Positions 10,151 through 22,200 of a stretch of DNA of 64,000 nucleotides are shown piece after piece. The stretch comes from Vibrio inusitatus. GTDB lineage: Bacteria > Pseudomonadota > Gammaproteobacteria > Enterobacterales > Vibrionaceae. The translations under genes and the position numbers were made by a program. The stretch is from NCBI GenBank assembly GCA_024346935.1, contig AP024878.1, positions 124,001 to 188,000 on the forward strand. Direction: 5' to 3'. Below the pieces are notes generated by a model, which saw only the letters and a list, made by a program, of their open reading frames with translations, made no database searches and was not told the DNA's origin. The stretch's first letter is position 1, and each line of letters opens with the position of its first letter.

Positions 10151-11359
10151 TTATTGAGTAAGTTCGTTAATCTGCTCTAGTACGCTTTGGGCTAATGCTT
10201 GTTTGCTTGCTAGAGGGAAATTCTTGTGACCGTTTGGCCAATATAAATTTAACGCATTGTCGTTTGAGTTGAAGCCGATACCCGCTTGAGAAACATCATT
10301 CGCACAAATGAGGTCGAGTTTTTTTCTCGATAGTTTATCCAGTGCATATTTCTCAACATCTTGAGTCTCAGCAGCAAATCCTACGGTAAATGGTCTGCGT
10401 TGTGTAAGGTTAGCAACACCTGCAATAATATCGGGGTTTTTCACCATACGAACCACAATCTCATCGCTACCATCGACTTTTTTCATCTTCTGGTCGGCGA
10501 CTTCAGTTGGTCGATAATCCGCTACTGCAGCACAACCAATAAACACATCGCTTAGAGGTGCTTTCTCCATAGCAGCTTGATGCATTTGTTCTGCGCTCGA
10601 TACATTGATACGCGTTACGTTAATGGGTGTTGCTAGGTTTACCGGACCACTGATGAGCGTAACCTCCGCACCTAGTTTGGCTGCTTGTTCTGCCAATGCA
10701 TAACCCATCTTTCCTGAGCTATGATTGGAGATAAATCGCACAGGATCAATGGCCTCTTGAGTAGGGCCTGCGGTAATTACAATCTTCTTTCCTTGCAATA
10801 GTTTAGGCTGGCATTGTGCAATGCATCGCTCAACTAACTGCATTGGCTCTAACATTCGACCAGCACCAATATCGCCACAGGCTTGTTCACCAGAAGCAGG
10901 ACCCCAGATGGTCATTCCACGACGTTGTAGCGTGGCGATATTCTCTTGAGTAGCAACATTTTTGTACATCTGCTGATTCATCGCGGGAGCAACTGCCACC
11001 GGTGCATCGGTGGCTAGCACCACAGTTGTCAGTAGGTCATTACCCATGCCCGCTGCCATACGTGCGATAAGGTCTGCGGTTGCAGGAGCAAGTAGTACTA
11101 AGTCAGCCCATTTTGCAATTTCGATATGCCCCATAGACGCTTCTGCTGCTGGGTCTAATAAGCTTTCAGAGACAGGTTGTCCGGAGACAGCTTGCATGGT
11201 CAATGGTGTGATAAATTCTTTGGCTGCTTTGGTCATGACAACTTTGACTTGAGCGCCTCGTTCAGACAAGCGTCGAGTCAATTCAGCACATTTGTAGGCT
11301 GCGATACCACCGCTGATACCGAGAACTATTTTTTTCCCTTCAAGAGGTTGCATGCTCAT
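10151..11359 (-). CDS. coaBC: Bifunctional phosphopantothenoylcysteine decarboxylase / phosphopantothenate-cysteine ligase
   Basis: Catalyses two consecutive steps of coenzyme A synthesis. The protein is 402 aa. The N-terminal flavoprotein CoaC half has the FMN-binding [10 protein letters not shown], the catalytic-His block [10 protein letters not shown], and the substrate-clamp motif PAMNQQMY. The C-terminal CoaB half starts near residue 190 ([18 protein letters not shown]), with NHSSGKMG and the [10 protein letters not shown] block. The ATG at 11359 and the in-frame ATG two codons later are both possible starts. It heads the coaBC-dut-slmA-lpxL group and is divergent from radC. Confidence 0.98.
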   Translation of the reverse strand: MSMQPLEGKKIVLGISGGIAAYKCAELTRRLSERGAQVKVVMTKAAKEFITPLTMQAVSGQPVSESLLDPAAEASMGHIEIAKWADLVLLAPATADLIARMAAGMGNDLLTTVVLATDAPVAVAPAMNQQMYKNVATQENIATLQRRGMTIWGPASGEQACGDIGAGRMLEPMQLVERCIAQCQPKLLQGKKIVITAGPTQEAIDPVRFISNHSSGKMGYALAEQAAKLGAEVTLISGPVNLATPINVTRINVSSAEQMHQAAMEKAPLSDVFIGCAAVADYRPTEVADQKMKKVDGSDEIVVRMVKNPDIIAGVANLTQRRPFTVGFAAETQDVEKYALDKLSRKKLDLICANDVSQAGIGFNSNDNALNLYWPNGHKNFPLASKQALAQSVLEQINELTQ

Positions 11360-11529
11360 TTTCTCAATTAAATTAATAAGGTAACCATACCATATATTGG
11401 GCTGGAATTAGAGTTTGACAAGTCGACTGATTGCTTGCGATTTAGATGCAATTTCTGCTCTGTCTTACTCTCGGTATGGTGATTTTGCATCAATACTTTA
11501 ACGCTAACCATGATCAGCAAGGGGATGAG

Positions 11530-12204
11530 ATGACATTAAAAGCACTGCCTAAAGAATCGCTTCCTCGAGAAAAGCTAATCAACCATGGTCCGAGTTCGTT
11601 AACGGATGCTGAATTGCTAGCTATTTTCTTGCGCACCGGATGTCCGGGCATGAATGTCTTAGAACTTGCTGATCACCTGTTAAAGTCCTTTGGTTCATTG
11701 CGGCACATATTAACCGCACCACAAGATAAGTTTTGTCAGCACAAAGGATTAGGGCAAGCCAAGTATGTTCAATTGCAGGCCTTTATTGAAATGACACAGC
11801 GCTATCTTGCAGAGACTCTAGAAAAAGGTGACGCATTGACTAGTCCACAGCAGACTAAACTGTTTTTGCTGAGTTTACTGCGAGATAAACAACGTGAAGT
11901 ATTTTATGTACTATTTCTCGATAATCAGCATCGAGTCATCAACCATGAAAGCCTATTTGAAGGCACCATAGATGCGGCGAACGTTTACCCTAGAGAGGTG
12001 GTTAAACGCTCACTGCAGCACAATGCTTGTGCCTTGATTCTTGCACATAATCATCCGTCGGGTGTTGCTGAGCCAAGTCAGGCAGATAAGCGCATAACAC
12101 GTCGCTTAATCGATGCACTTGCGCTGGTGGATATTCGAATACTGGATCATTTTGTTGTAGGGGATGGTGAAGTAGTGTCTTTTGCTGAGAGAGGTTGGAT
12201 GTAG
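11530..12204 (+). CDS. radC: RadC family JAMM/MPN-domain protein
   Basis: RadC-like protein (UPF0758), 224 aa from the chosen start. The N-terminal helix-hairpin-helix-like part ([14 protein letters not shown]) precedes the MPN(JAMM) metalloprotease-like domain. The metal motif HNHPSG is followed by the downstream Asp in SQADKR. The frame is open back to 11446, but the ATG at 11530 ([14 protein letters not shown]) matches the family N-terminus and has an AAGGGG ribosome site 6-7 bases upstream. The old link to DNA repair is doubtful and the function is unclear. It is followed directly by convergent trmH, not by rpmB-rpmG as in E. coli and V. cholerae. Confidence 0.95.
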   Translation: MTLKALPKESLPREKLINHGPSSLTDAELLAIFLRTGCPGMNVLELADHLLKSFGSLRHILTAPQDKFCQHKGLGQAKYVQLQAFIEMTQRYLAETLEKGDALTSPQQTKLFLLSLLRDKQREVFYVLFLDNQHRVINHESLFEGTIDAANVYPREVVKRSLQHNACALILAHNHPSGVAEPSQADKRITRRLIDALALVDIRILDHFVVGDGEVVSFAERGWM

Positions 12205-12220
12205 CAAAGCTAGACAATAG

Positions 12221-12907
12221 TTAGCGACGCTGCATCTCTGCCCACCAATTTGAGTCAGCGACAATTTGTCCTGCATCATCAAGCTCTGGATAAGGCAAAC
12301 CTTTCCTTTTTGCGACCTTGGCTAGAACGGGATGACCACGTTCAAACAGTGTCTTATGAATAATACGATCGGAGAGTTGCTTGGTTGGATTGTTGTACAT
12401 ATCTTGGTTTTGGCGCTGACGCTGTGCCTCGAACAAGATCAAGGCGCTCGCCACTGATACATTCAAGGATTGTACCATTCCTACCATAGGAACAATGATG
12501 TCTTGGTCTGCCATCTCTACAGCCATTTTACTGGTCCCGTCTTTTTCACCACCGAGCACAATAGCAGTAGGCTTGGTGTAATCTACCTCACGGAAATCGA
12601 CAGCAGTGTCTGACAGGTTGGTCACTAGAATTTGCATACCTTGGGCTTTGAGTGCTTGGTAAGCTTGCTCTATGGTGTTGTGAGTCTCGACTTCGACCCA
12701 ATTACGAGCGCCAGCGGAAGTGTGACTCAAGGTGCGCATTTTTTCGTTGGGCCAAACAGCATGTATCTTGTGTAACCCAACCGCATCTGCAGATCTTATC
12801 ACTGCAGATACGTTATTGGGTTTGTGCACTTCCTCTAGGCAGAGGGTTAAATCCGGCTGTCGAGCCTTAAGAACGGCAACAATTTTTTGATAACGTTCTG
12901 GACTCAT
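12221..12907 (-). CDS. trmH: tRNA (guanosine(18)-2'-O)-methyltransferase
   Basis: SpoU-class SPOUT methyltransferase that methylates the 2'-OH of G18 in the tRNA D-loop. At 228 aa it is close to E. coli TrmH, sharing the start MSPERYQKI, the block EEVHKPNNVSAVIRSADAVG and HAVWP. The knotted SAM-binding motifs are VLGGEKDG and the LNVSVASALILFE motif near residues 145-160. It begins 2 bases after the spoT stop, so translation is probably coupled. Its own stop is 16 bases from the convergent radC stop with no visible terminator between them. Confidence 0.97.
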   Translation of the reverse strand: MSPERYQKIVAVLKARQPDLTLCLEEVHKPNNVSAVIRSADAVGLHKIHAVWPNEKMRTLSHTSAGARNWVEVETHNTIEQAYQALKAQGMQILVTNLSDTAVDFREVDYTKPTAIVLGGEKDGTSKMAVEMADQDIIVPMVGMVQSLNVSVASALILFEAQRQRQNQDMYNNPTKQLSDRIIHKTLFERGHPVLAKVAKRKGLPYPELDDAGQIVADSNWWAEMQRR

Positions 12908-12909
12908 TG

Positions 12910-15030
12910 TTACCTACGACGACGACGAACTTTAAGCGCATGTGGCATCACGCGAATCTTTTTCATGATGTCAGCAAGGTGAATCCTGTCTTTAGTCGTT
13001 AAGGCAACGGTCACTGTGTATAAACGGCCATCTTTTTCTTCAGTAGAAATACCGTGAATATTTGACCCTGTGCGAGAGATAACATTGGTTAACTCGGCAA
13101 GTGCACCTTGGCTGTTTTGCATATCGATCTGTAGCTCGGTAATGAACTCTTGTTCATGATTCTCAGACCATTCAACCGCCATGTATTTATCAGGTTCTTT
13201 CTGATAACCACGGATATTCGGACAAGTCTCCCTATGGATCACTAAGCCTCTACCCGGAGATACGTGTGCCAAAATATGGTCACCAGGAATAGGATGACAA
13301 CAGTTGGCATATGTCAGAAGAATACCGTCTGCGCCCTTGATAGAAAGCTTCTTATCAGAACGTGGTTCTACAGAACTGGTTTCGGTAAGTAAATCTGCAT
13401 CACCTAACAGTCTACGGGCAATGATGATACTCATCAGTTCGCCTAGACCGATAGCCGCTAGCATATCGTCTACAGACTCTAGTTTTAGGTCACTAAGAAC
13501 CTGCGCGATATTCTCTGGGTAGATAGTATCGATAGAGTGGCGGCCTAAGGCGTGATTTAACAGGCGACGGCCTAGAGCAATTGATTCTTCACGGCGCATA
13601 GTTTTAAGAACCTGACGGATCTTAGTGCGAGCGCGAGAAGTTACTACATAGTTAAGCCAAGCCGCGTTAGGTCTTGCTCCCGGAGCACTGATGATTTCGA
13701 TCGTTTGACCGTTCTTCAGTGATTTACTTAGAGGGTATGGATTTCTATCGACACGCGTACCTACACAGGTGTTACCTACGTCGGTATGTACCGCATAAGC
13801 AAAATCTACCGCCGTCGCACCTACGGGCAGTTCTACAATGCGACCTTTTGGTGTAAATACGTAGATTTCATCTGGGAACAGATCAGACTTAACGTTCTCA
13901 ATGAATTCGAAAGAGTTACCGGCACTTTGTTGAAGCTCAAGTAGGCTTTGCATCCAGCGCTGAGCTTTAATCTGAGCTGTGGTACCTGTGCGCTGGCCAT
14001 TATTTTTGTATGACCAGTGAGCAGCAACACCCTTATCTGCCATTTGGTCCATGTCTTCAGTACGAATCTGTACTTCAACAGGAACACCATGAGGACCTAC
14101 CATTGAGGTGTGTAGTGATTGGTAGCCGTTCGCTTTTGGTACCGCAATGTAGTCTTTCATTCTACCAGGGCGAGGCTTGTACAAGCTATGTGCTTGGCCA
14201 AGAACGCGATAACAGGTATCGGCATCATCAACAATCACTCGGAACGCGTAGATATCCATAATGGTATGGAAGCGCTGTTCCTTGGTCTTCATCTTGTTAT
14301 AGATAGAGTAAAGATTCTTCTCGCGACCTAAAACCTTAAAGTGGATACCACACTCTTCCAAGCGTCCCTCTATTTCAGAGTGAATGCGTTGGATCATTTC
14401 CTTTCGGTTACCACGAGCGGTTTTCACCACTTCCTTTAAGACGCGATAACGGTTGGGATAGAGAGCCTCAAAGCCGAGTTCTTCAAGCTCAGTCTTAATA
14501 TTGTGGATACCCAATCTATGAGCCAATGGCGAGTAGATTTCAAGGGTTTCACGAGCAATGCGGCGACGCTTATCTGGACGAAGTGCACCTAGCGTACGCA
14601 TATTGTGCGTGCGGTCAGATAGCTTAATCAAGATAACGCGGATATCCTGAACCATAGCCAGAACCATCTTACGGAAGTTTTCCGCTTGAGCTTCTTTACG
14701 GTCTCGGAATTTCAACTTGTCGAGTTTCGAAACACCATCAACGAGTTCGGCTACCGCTGTACCAAATAGATTTTCAAGTTCTTCTTTGGTGACTTCGGTA
14801 TCTTCAATAACATCATGAAGAAGCGCTGCTTGGAGGGTTTCTAGATCGAGGCGCATTTCTGCAAGGATTCTTGCAACGGCCACAGGATGGATAATGTAAG
14901 GTTCGCCACTAGAGCGCGTTTGCCCTTCGTGTGCTTCTTTTGCTACCGAATAAGAATGACGTAGAGCCTCAACTTGAGGCTCTGTTAAATATTCTTTGGC
15001 AACATCTTTAAGGCTATCAAATAGATACAA
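12910..15030 (-). CDS. spoT: Bifunctional (p)ppGpp synthetase/hydrolase
   Basis: Long RSH protein (706 aa) that degrades and weakly makes (p)ppGpp during carbon, fatty-acid and iron limitation. Domains in order: HD hydrolase (LLHDVIEDT near residue 70), synthetase (residues about 230-340), TGS (about 385-450, RIVELPVGATAVDFAYAVH), helical and zinc-finger-like region, and a C-terminal ACT domain (from about 630). The start is TTG at 15030 (MYLFDSLKD), matching the start context of E. coli spoT; no ATG fits the family N-terminus. It sits between rpoZ and trmH as in E. coli. Confidence 0.98.
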   Translation of the reverse strand: MYLFDSLKDVAKEYLTEPQVEALRHSYSVAKEAHEGQTRSSGEPYIIHPVAVARILAEMRLDLETLQAALLHDVIEDTEVTKEELENLFGTAVAELVDGVSKLDKLKFRDRKEAQAENFRKMVLAMVQDIRVILIKLSDRTHNMRTLGALRPDKRRRIARETLEIYSPLAHRLGIHNIKTELEELGFEALYPNRYRVLKEVVKTARGNRKEMIQRIHSEIEGRLEECGIHFKVLGREKNLYSIYNKMKTKEQRFHTIMDIYAFRVIVDDADTCYRVLGQAHSLYKPRPGRMKDYIAVPKANGYQSLHTSMVGPHGVPVEVQIRTEDMDQMADKGVAAHWSYKNNGQRTGTTAQIKAQRWMQSLLELQQSAGNSFEFIENVKSDLFPDEIYVFTPKGRIVELPVGATAVDFAYAVHTDVGNTCVGTRVDRNPYPLSKSLKNGQTIEIISAPGARPNAAWLNYVVTSRARTKIRQVLKTMRREESIALGRRLLNHALGRHSIDTIYPENIAQVLSDLKLESVDDMLAAIGLGELMSIIIARRLLGDADLLTETSSVEPRSDKKLSIKGADGILLTYANCCHPIPGDHILAHVSPGRGLVIHRETCPNIRGYQKEPDKYMAVEWSENHEQEFITELQIDMQNSQGALAELTNVISRTGSNIHGISTEEKDGRLYTVTVALTTKDRIHLADIMKKIRVMPHALKVRRRRR

Positions 15031-15066
15031 ATTACGGGCCCGAAAGGTTACGAGGTGTTGTGCAGA

Positions 15067-15339
15067 TTAGCGAGTGTGAGCGATGCTGCTTACTGCTGCT
15101 AATTCTGCTGCTTCCTGCTCTTGTTGTTCTTGACGATCTTTAGCGTCCAAGATTTCCTTAGTAATCAAACCTTCTTCGATTTCACGAAGAGCGATTACTG
15201 TATGCTTATCGTTCTCTTCTGGCACAAGTGCATCTTTACCGCCAGTTTGCATTTGACGTGCGCGACGAGCAGAAATTAGAACAAGGTCGAAACGGTTACC
15301 AACTTTTTCAACAGCATCTTGTACAGTTACGCGTGCCAT
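15067..15339 (-). CDS. rpoZ: RNA polymerase omega subunit
   Basis: Small subunit (90 aa) that helps beta' fold and, in enterobacteria, contributes to ppGpp binding site 1. The conserved [10 protein letters not shown] start, [15 protein letters not shown] and [10 protein letters not shown] blocks are present. The ATG at 15339 has GGAG five bases upstream. It lies between gmk and spoT, placing a ppGpp target next to the ppGpp enzyme. Confidence 0.98.
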   Translation of the reverse strand: MARVTVQDAVEKVGNRFDLVLISARRARQMQTGGKDALVPEENDKHTVIALREIEEGLITKEILDAKDRQEQQEQEAAELAAVSSIAHTR

Positions 15340-15398
15340 GAGGACTCCAATTACTAAATTACTATTTTAAATGACGGGAAATTATACAGCTTTCTAGA

Positions 15399-16290
<892 letters not shown>

Positions 16291-19200
16291 ATGAAGAAAC
16301 TGTTTAGCCTGGTGTTGGTGTTGTTAATTGCTGCGATAAGTAGAGTAAATGCATCTGAAATCTCTCTATTAAGTGAGTGTCAGGGGGCGCTCTCCTGCGA
16401 TGGTGGTCGAGAACCCAACCTTCCAGACAATGATGAAAATGATGATAACGACAAGGATAATGAAGACTCTGGTTTAGAGTCGGATCCAGTCAAAGAGGAC
16501 GTTGATGCAATTCAAGCTGAAGTTGCCGGTATTTCTGCACAGGCTATGGAAGCTGCTTCCAGTGCAGGACTAGAGGTCGATCTAAACGCAACGGAAACGG
16601 AGACTCAAACCGCGACTATTCAAGCGGAAAGTGAGCAACAGCAGCAGCAAAACAGCGAGCAAGGACTTGAGGGGGATGATAGTGGCTGCCCTGTGGAATT
16701 GTATTCCGGTTGTAAGATAACCCGTGAACAAGATTATGAACATCCGCTATTCCCTCTCACTAGACAACATAGGCTTAACCAAGGTTCTGCATGGTCGCTA
16801 GGGGCTGGATGGCATAGCGCCTTAGATAGCCGGATTTTATGGGGCGTAGATATCGATGCAGACTTTGTTATTGAAGAAAACCAAGCTGTGGTTAATCAGT
16901 ATCAACAGGTTATCGATAATATTGAAACCAGCATTACGAGCATAGAATCATCATTTGTTGACCGAATTGCTTACAACGAAACCAGTGTTCAATTGAAACT
17001 ATCGGAAGCAATAGTTGAGTTAATCTTGTTGCAAAATACCTACCTTGAGAAGAGAGATAGAGCTCAAACGACACTGGAAACGCTAATTCGTCACAACGAT
17101 CAATCTGAAGCCTACCGGAAGAGAAATCACTATTCGACTGACCCCCACTTTCCTGCTGAATATGAAATAGGTCTACATACAATAAAGTGGGTAACGCCTC
17201 AAGGAGCACGCAAGTTATTTTCGTATGATGTGGATAGCTCTACTACTAAAGCTCATTCTGGCCATAGCGCACGCCTAGATATTAGTGATGAGGGAGAGGT
17301 TACTGTTACCAACTTACAAGGAACACGCTACCAATACAATGTTCATGGTTTTCTGGTTGTGGTTAAGGGAAATGATGGTCGACGAGTCGATATTGAAAGA
17401 GATAACAAGCAGAAACCTATATCGCTATCTGATGAGTTGGGACGTACGCTCCAGTTTGTTTATGCCGATGGCCGACTCTCCGAGATAGTCGATCAAGAGG
17501 GGAGAACCACTCGCTATTCGTACCAACGAGGGATGTTGACCGATGTAGTGCAATTCAATGGAGAGCAACATAGTTATCAATATGACTATCAAGCTAATCC
17601 TCTCGCATTGACGTTAAAATCTGACGGCGAGGGAAATAGCGCCCATTACATCTACCGGAAGCAGAATGGAAAAACGGTTGTCGATACCCAAATCGACCCG
17701 AGTGGAAATGCCTTTTCCTATGAGTATGATTTCTCGAATCGTATTACAACGGTGATTAACCGTAATGGAACACGAACTCGCTATCAGTACAACGCGCATA
17801 ATCAAATCACTTCAAAGGTATTCGAGAGCGATGGCAGTGAACTCAGTTATCTGTACGATAACTATGGGAATTTAATCGCTGAATATAATGAGTTAGGGGA
17901 TGCGCTTGTTTACAGCTATGACGACTTTGGTCGCTTGCTATCACGTACAGATGCCATGGGTCGAAGAACGGATTATATGCGAGATGAACAAGGGAGAGTA
18001 CTAACAGAAACGAACAATTCGGGCGAGACTACATACTTCAATTATGATCAGAACGGGCGACTAGAAACGAAAATCCTTGCCGATGCCTCAATGATTGAAG
18101 AAGAGTGGCTCAACAACCTACTTATCAAACGTGTCGATCAACAGGGAAATCATACTCTCTTTAATTATGATGAACTTGGTTATCCAATTCTGATAGAACG
18201 CTTCGGACCTAATACGTTACCTGAACAATCTATTATTCGTCATCAGAAATTCGACAGAGTAGGGCGACTGCTTTGGACCTCTGAGGGCTCATTGTCAACG
18301 CCAGAGTCAATGTGGCGAACAACTCGTTATGATTACCAAAGTGAGGATGGGCGAAGCGTAAACTCACCAACTCGTATTATTGACCCTATGGGAAGGGAAG
18401 CGTTTAAGCGATATGACAGCAATGGCCTCATCACCTTTGAACAAGGCTTTTCTGGAGCAAAAACCTACTTTACTTATACCCCACGTAAGCAGTTAGAGAG
18501 TAGGCGTGTCGTCATTCTAAGTGAAGACGGTAACACTGAATATGTTACCCGCTATAGTCATGATGCAGAAAATAACCTGGTCAAGGTAGTTGAACCTCAT
18601 GGCGCAACTTGGCATTACCAATACGATAATCGTAATCGACTTATTAACTCGTCTTTGGAAGGGACAGAGATAACTAAGGCGTTCACCTATGATTTAGCCG
18701 GTCGCAAAATTACAGAAACAGACAGCACCAACCATTCTTCTCATTGGAGTTATTACGCCGATGGGAAAATACAATCCACCTCTAATCCTTTAGGTAACGT
18801 GACAGAACATTTCTACGATAATGCCGGTCGTTTACACGCTATTTACGACAATGAACGCAGTTCATATTCCATTCAAACTATGCGAAACGAATTAGGTCAT
18901 ATCGTTGAAGCCCAAGACGGCAACCATAATCGTGTTCAATTTCAGGTTAACTCGCTAGGGCAGGTTGTATCTGTATCGATTCCCAACAGTGGGCAGATGC
19001 GTATACAAAGCGACTTGAATTGGCGAGGCCTACCAGTAAGACAAAGCGATGCCGCTGGTGGCGTACACGAAAGTGAATATAACGCATTTGGGCAAGTCGA
19101 AAGAGCGACAGATTCTGAGGGTGGGATTGAAGAATTTGCATATGATCTGCTGGGGCGCAAAGTTCTTTATATTAACAAGTCTGGATTGGTAACGCAGTGG

Positions 19201-22200
19201 CGGTTTGAGCAGCAGCCAAGTCAACTGATTGTAACTCAAGTAGAGTCTGATAGTCGCCATGCTGTGATGGTGCAAGGAAATAGTCGAGTTAGCATTAGAA
19301 CTTTTGATTTATTAGGCCGCTTACTAGAATATAGAGATGCTGCAGGGCAAGAGTGGCTATTCAAATACAATCAACAAGGGTTAGTGGCCTCAATTATTGC
19401 GCCCAACGAGGTGCATATATCTCGAGGATATAACCTTGCAGGGAATCTGATCTCGGAGATTGTAACAACCAGTGAGGGTGAATCGCGAGAAAGTTATTAT
19501 ACCTATGATGGAAATGGCCGAGTTATAACGGAGCAGCTTCCTTATTATCGCTTAGGGGTAGTTAATACCTACCGTTACAACGAATTTGGGCAGGTGACGG
19601 AACTTATATTACCTGATGGTAGCTCACATCGCTTTTCATATGACTTGGCCGGTCGAAAGATTTCCGCATCGAACCCGCTTGGCTACGTAGAGTTCTGGCA
19701 ATATGATGCAAATGACAACATTGTTGCCTTTACAGACCGAGATGGATTTAGATGGGAGTATGGCTATAACGCTGATAATCAAGTGTCGTACATTGTTGAA
19801 CCAGAAAACAGTAATGGAGCTGCTACGCAGTATCAATATGATTCAATGGGAAGACTACTTGCCACTATCAATCCTCTTGGGCATCGCCAGTCAAATACAT
19901 TAGATAGTTTGGGTAGAGTTGTAGGTTCAACGGATGCAGTAGGCAACACGACACACTATCAGCTTGATTCAGCAGGGCGCCCTGTTCTTATCCGCAATCG
20001 CCTTGGTGAAGAAACTAGCCAGAGCTTCGATGCCTTTGACCAACTAATTGCGAGAACCGACGCTCTCGGAAATACTACTCAATTTCAATACGATAAATTA
20101 AGCAGGCTATCACTAGAGGTCGATGCTGTTGGAGGGAGTGAAGGCTGGACATATAACTATCAAAACCAAATCCAGACATATACTAATCAGCTATCTCTGA
20201 TCACTGAATATCACTATGATGATTTTGGAAATCTTGTGCAAATAGAGCAGCCTGATGGGGTAGTCACAAAGTATCAATTTAATGCAGCCAATAAGCTAAC
20301 TCGTGTGACATTACCAAATGGGGCAAGCCAGTCATTTTCTTATGATGAGTTAGCCAGATTGAACTCATTTAGTAATGAGTTGGGTGATCAATGGCATTAT
20401 GACTATGACCTAGCTGGACAAGTGAGTCATGTGTATCAACCTGATCACAATACAGACATTCAGTTCCACTATGATCTGCGTGGCAATATGACAGAGCGCC
20501 AGTACCGCTATCAAAGTAGTTGGGTTAGTGAAAAGTTGAGCTACGACGGACAGGGGCGCTTAGCGAGTATTAATAGCCCTGAGTTAGTGGAGCATTACAA
20601 CTATAATGCGGCTAGCCAATTAATACAGGTAGATAATCACCAAATAGGACAAAGCTTTCAATATGAATATAGCCCAGTAGGCAAGCGTACCTACAGTCAA
20701 TCCACTAGCATTGAGGGCGTAAGCTACCAACATGATGCTGAGGGTCGGGTTATCAAGATTGAGAGAGACAGTAATGAAGGCATTAGAGTATTCAATCTCG
20801 CCTATGACCAGAAGGGACAGCTAGTACAGATTGATTACCCTAACCACAGTCGACGAACAATAGCTTACGATGCACTTGGTAGAGTCACGGATATCAGCAT
20901 CGAGCAGGAAGACTTTAAAGGCAATCGCTGGAGAGGGGCATGGAATAGTCTTGAAGTATTTGAGTACCGTTACGACCTTGCTGGTAATGTGATTGCACAA
21001 AACAGGAAATCAGAGTCAACAGATAATGACCAATGGGCTTATTTCGAATATGACCAAGTAAATAGACTAATTCGAGCTGACTATCCTGGAAAAGAAGATC
21101 TCGAATATGAATGGGATGAGTCTGGAAACCTGCTACAAAAGAAAACTAAATCACACAACTCTACCTATCGTTACAACTCAGCGAATCAACTGATGGAGAT
21201 GCAAGGGCACAGACTGCCAGGCTTTTTGTGTGCTGACGAAAGCTGTGACAATGATGATATGGATTCTTTAAATCAAGTCTTTGAATATGATTACAATGCT
21301 AATGGCCATTTGGTGCTCGTTCGTAATGGAGCTGAGCAACAGGCTTACGAACATGACGCTTTAGGGCGAATGACTGGTGTTGTTAACTCAGATGGTAGTT
21401 CTGTCAGCTATGGATACGATGTCCGTTCAAGACGTATAAAGTCTCAGCGAGTTTATAAAGCCTCTCAAAACTCAAACAAGAAAGCTCAAGAGAACATCAG
21501 CACTTTGTATAGTTACTATGATGGTAGGCAGGAGCAAGGACAGTGGAGCTTGACGGAAAATGATTACTCCCCACTTCGTTCATTGACGCTGTTGCCTCGA
21601 AACGATCTCCCGTATGGTGTGATGCTTCATCAAACGCTATATGACATTGATTCTTCATTGCTAAAAGCCAGCGGTACTAAAGGCTCTGATATTGCCCATT
21701 TGTATGTGCATCATGATCGCATAGGAAGCGCTATACATGTGCTAGATGAGACTGGAACAACGGCAATGCGTTTAGGCTACAGCCCATTTGGGCAGACTTA
21801 TCGCAAGCACAACGATAAAACGTTCTGGAAAATTAATGCTGGGATAAATGCGAATAAGCAATTAGCTCAGCTCATGCCATATCAGTTCACCGGTAAATAT
21901 ACAGAGAGTAGTACAGGTCTTATTGATCTTGATGCTCGATGGTACAGTCCACATGCTAATCGCTTTGTGCAGCCAGACTATTGGAGCCTAAAAAACACTT
22001 ATCTTCCTGTAGAGATTCAGCATGAACTCATAGGAACGACTCGACTTAATACCGATATGCTACTCCGTGATCCTAGCCAACAAATGGCCTATGGTTATGT
22101 GAGTGGTAATCCACTTTTATGGGTGGACCCATTTGGGCTTGCCGTACTAGTCTTATCAGAAGAGTCTACTCTTGGGGCTGGAGCTTTAGTATCAAGTAAT

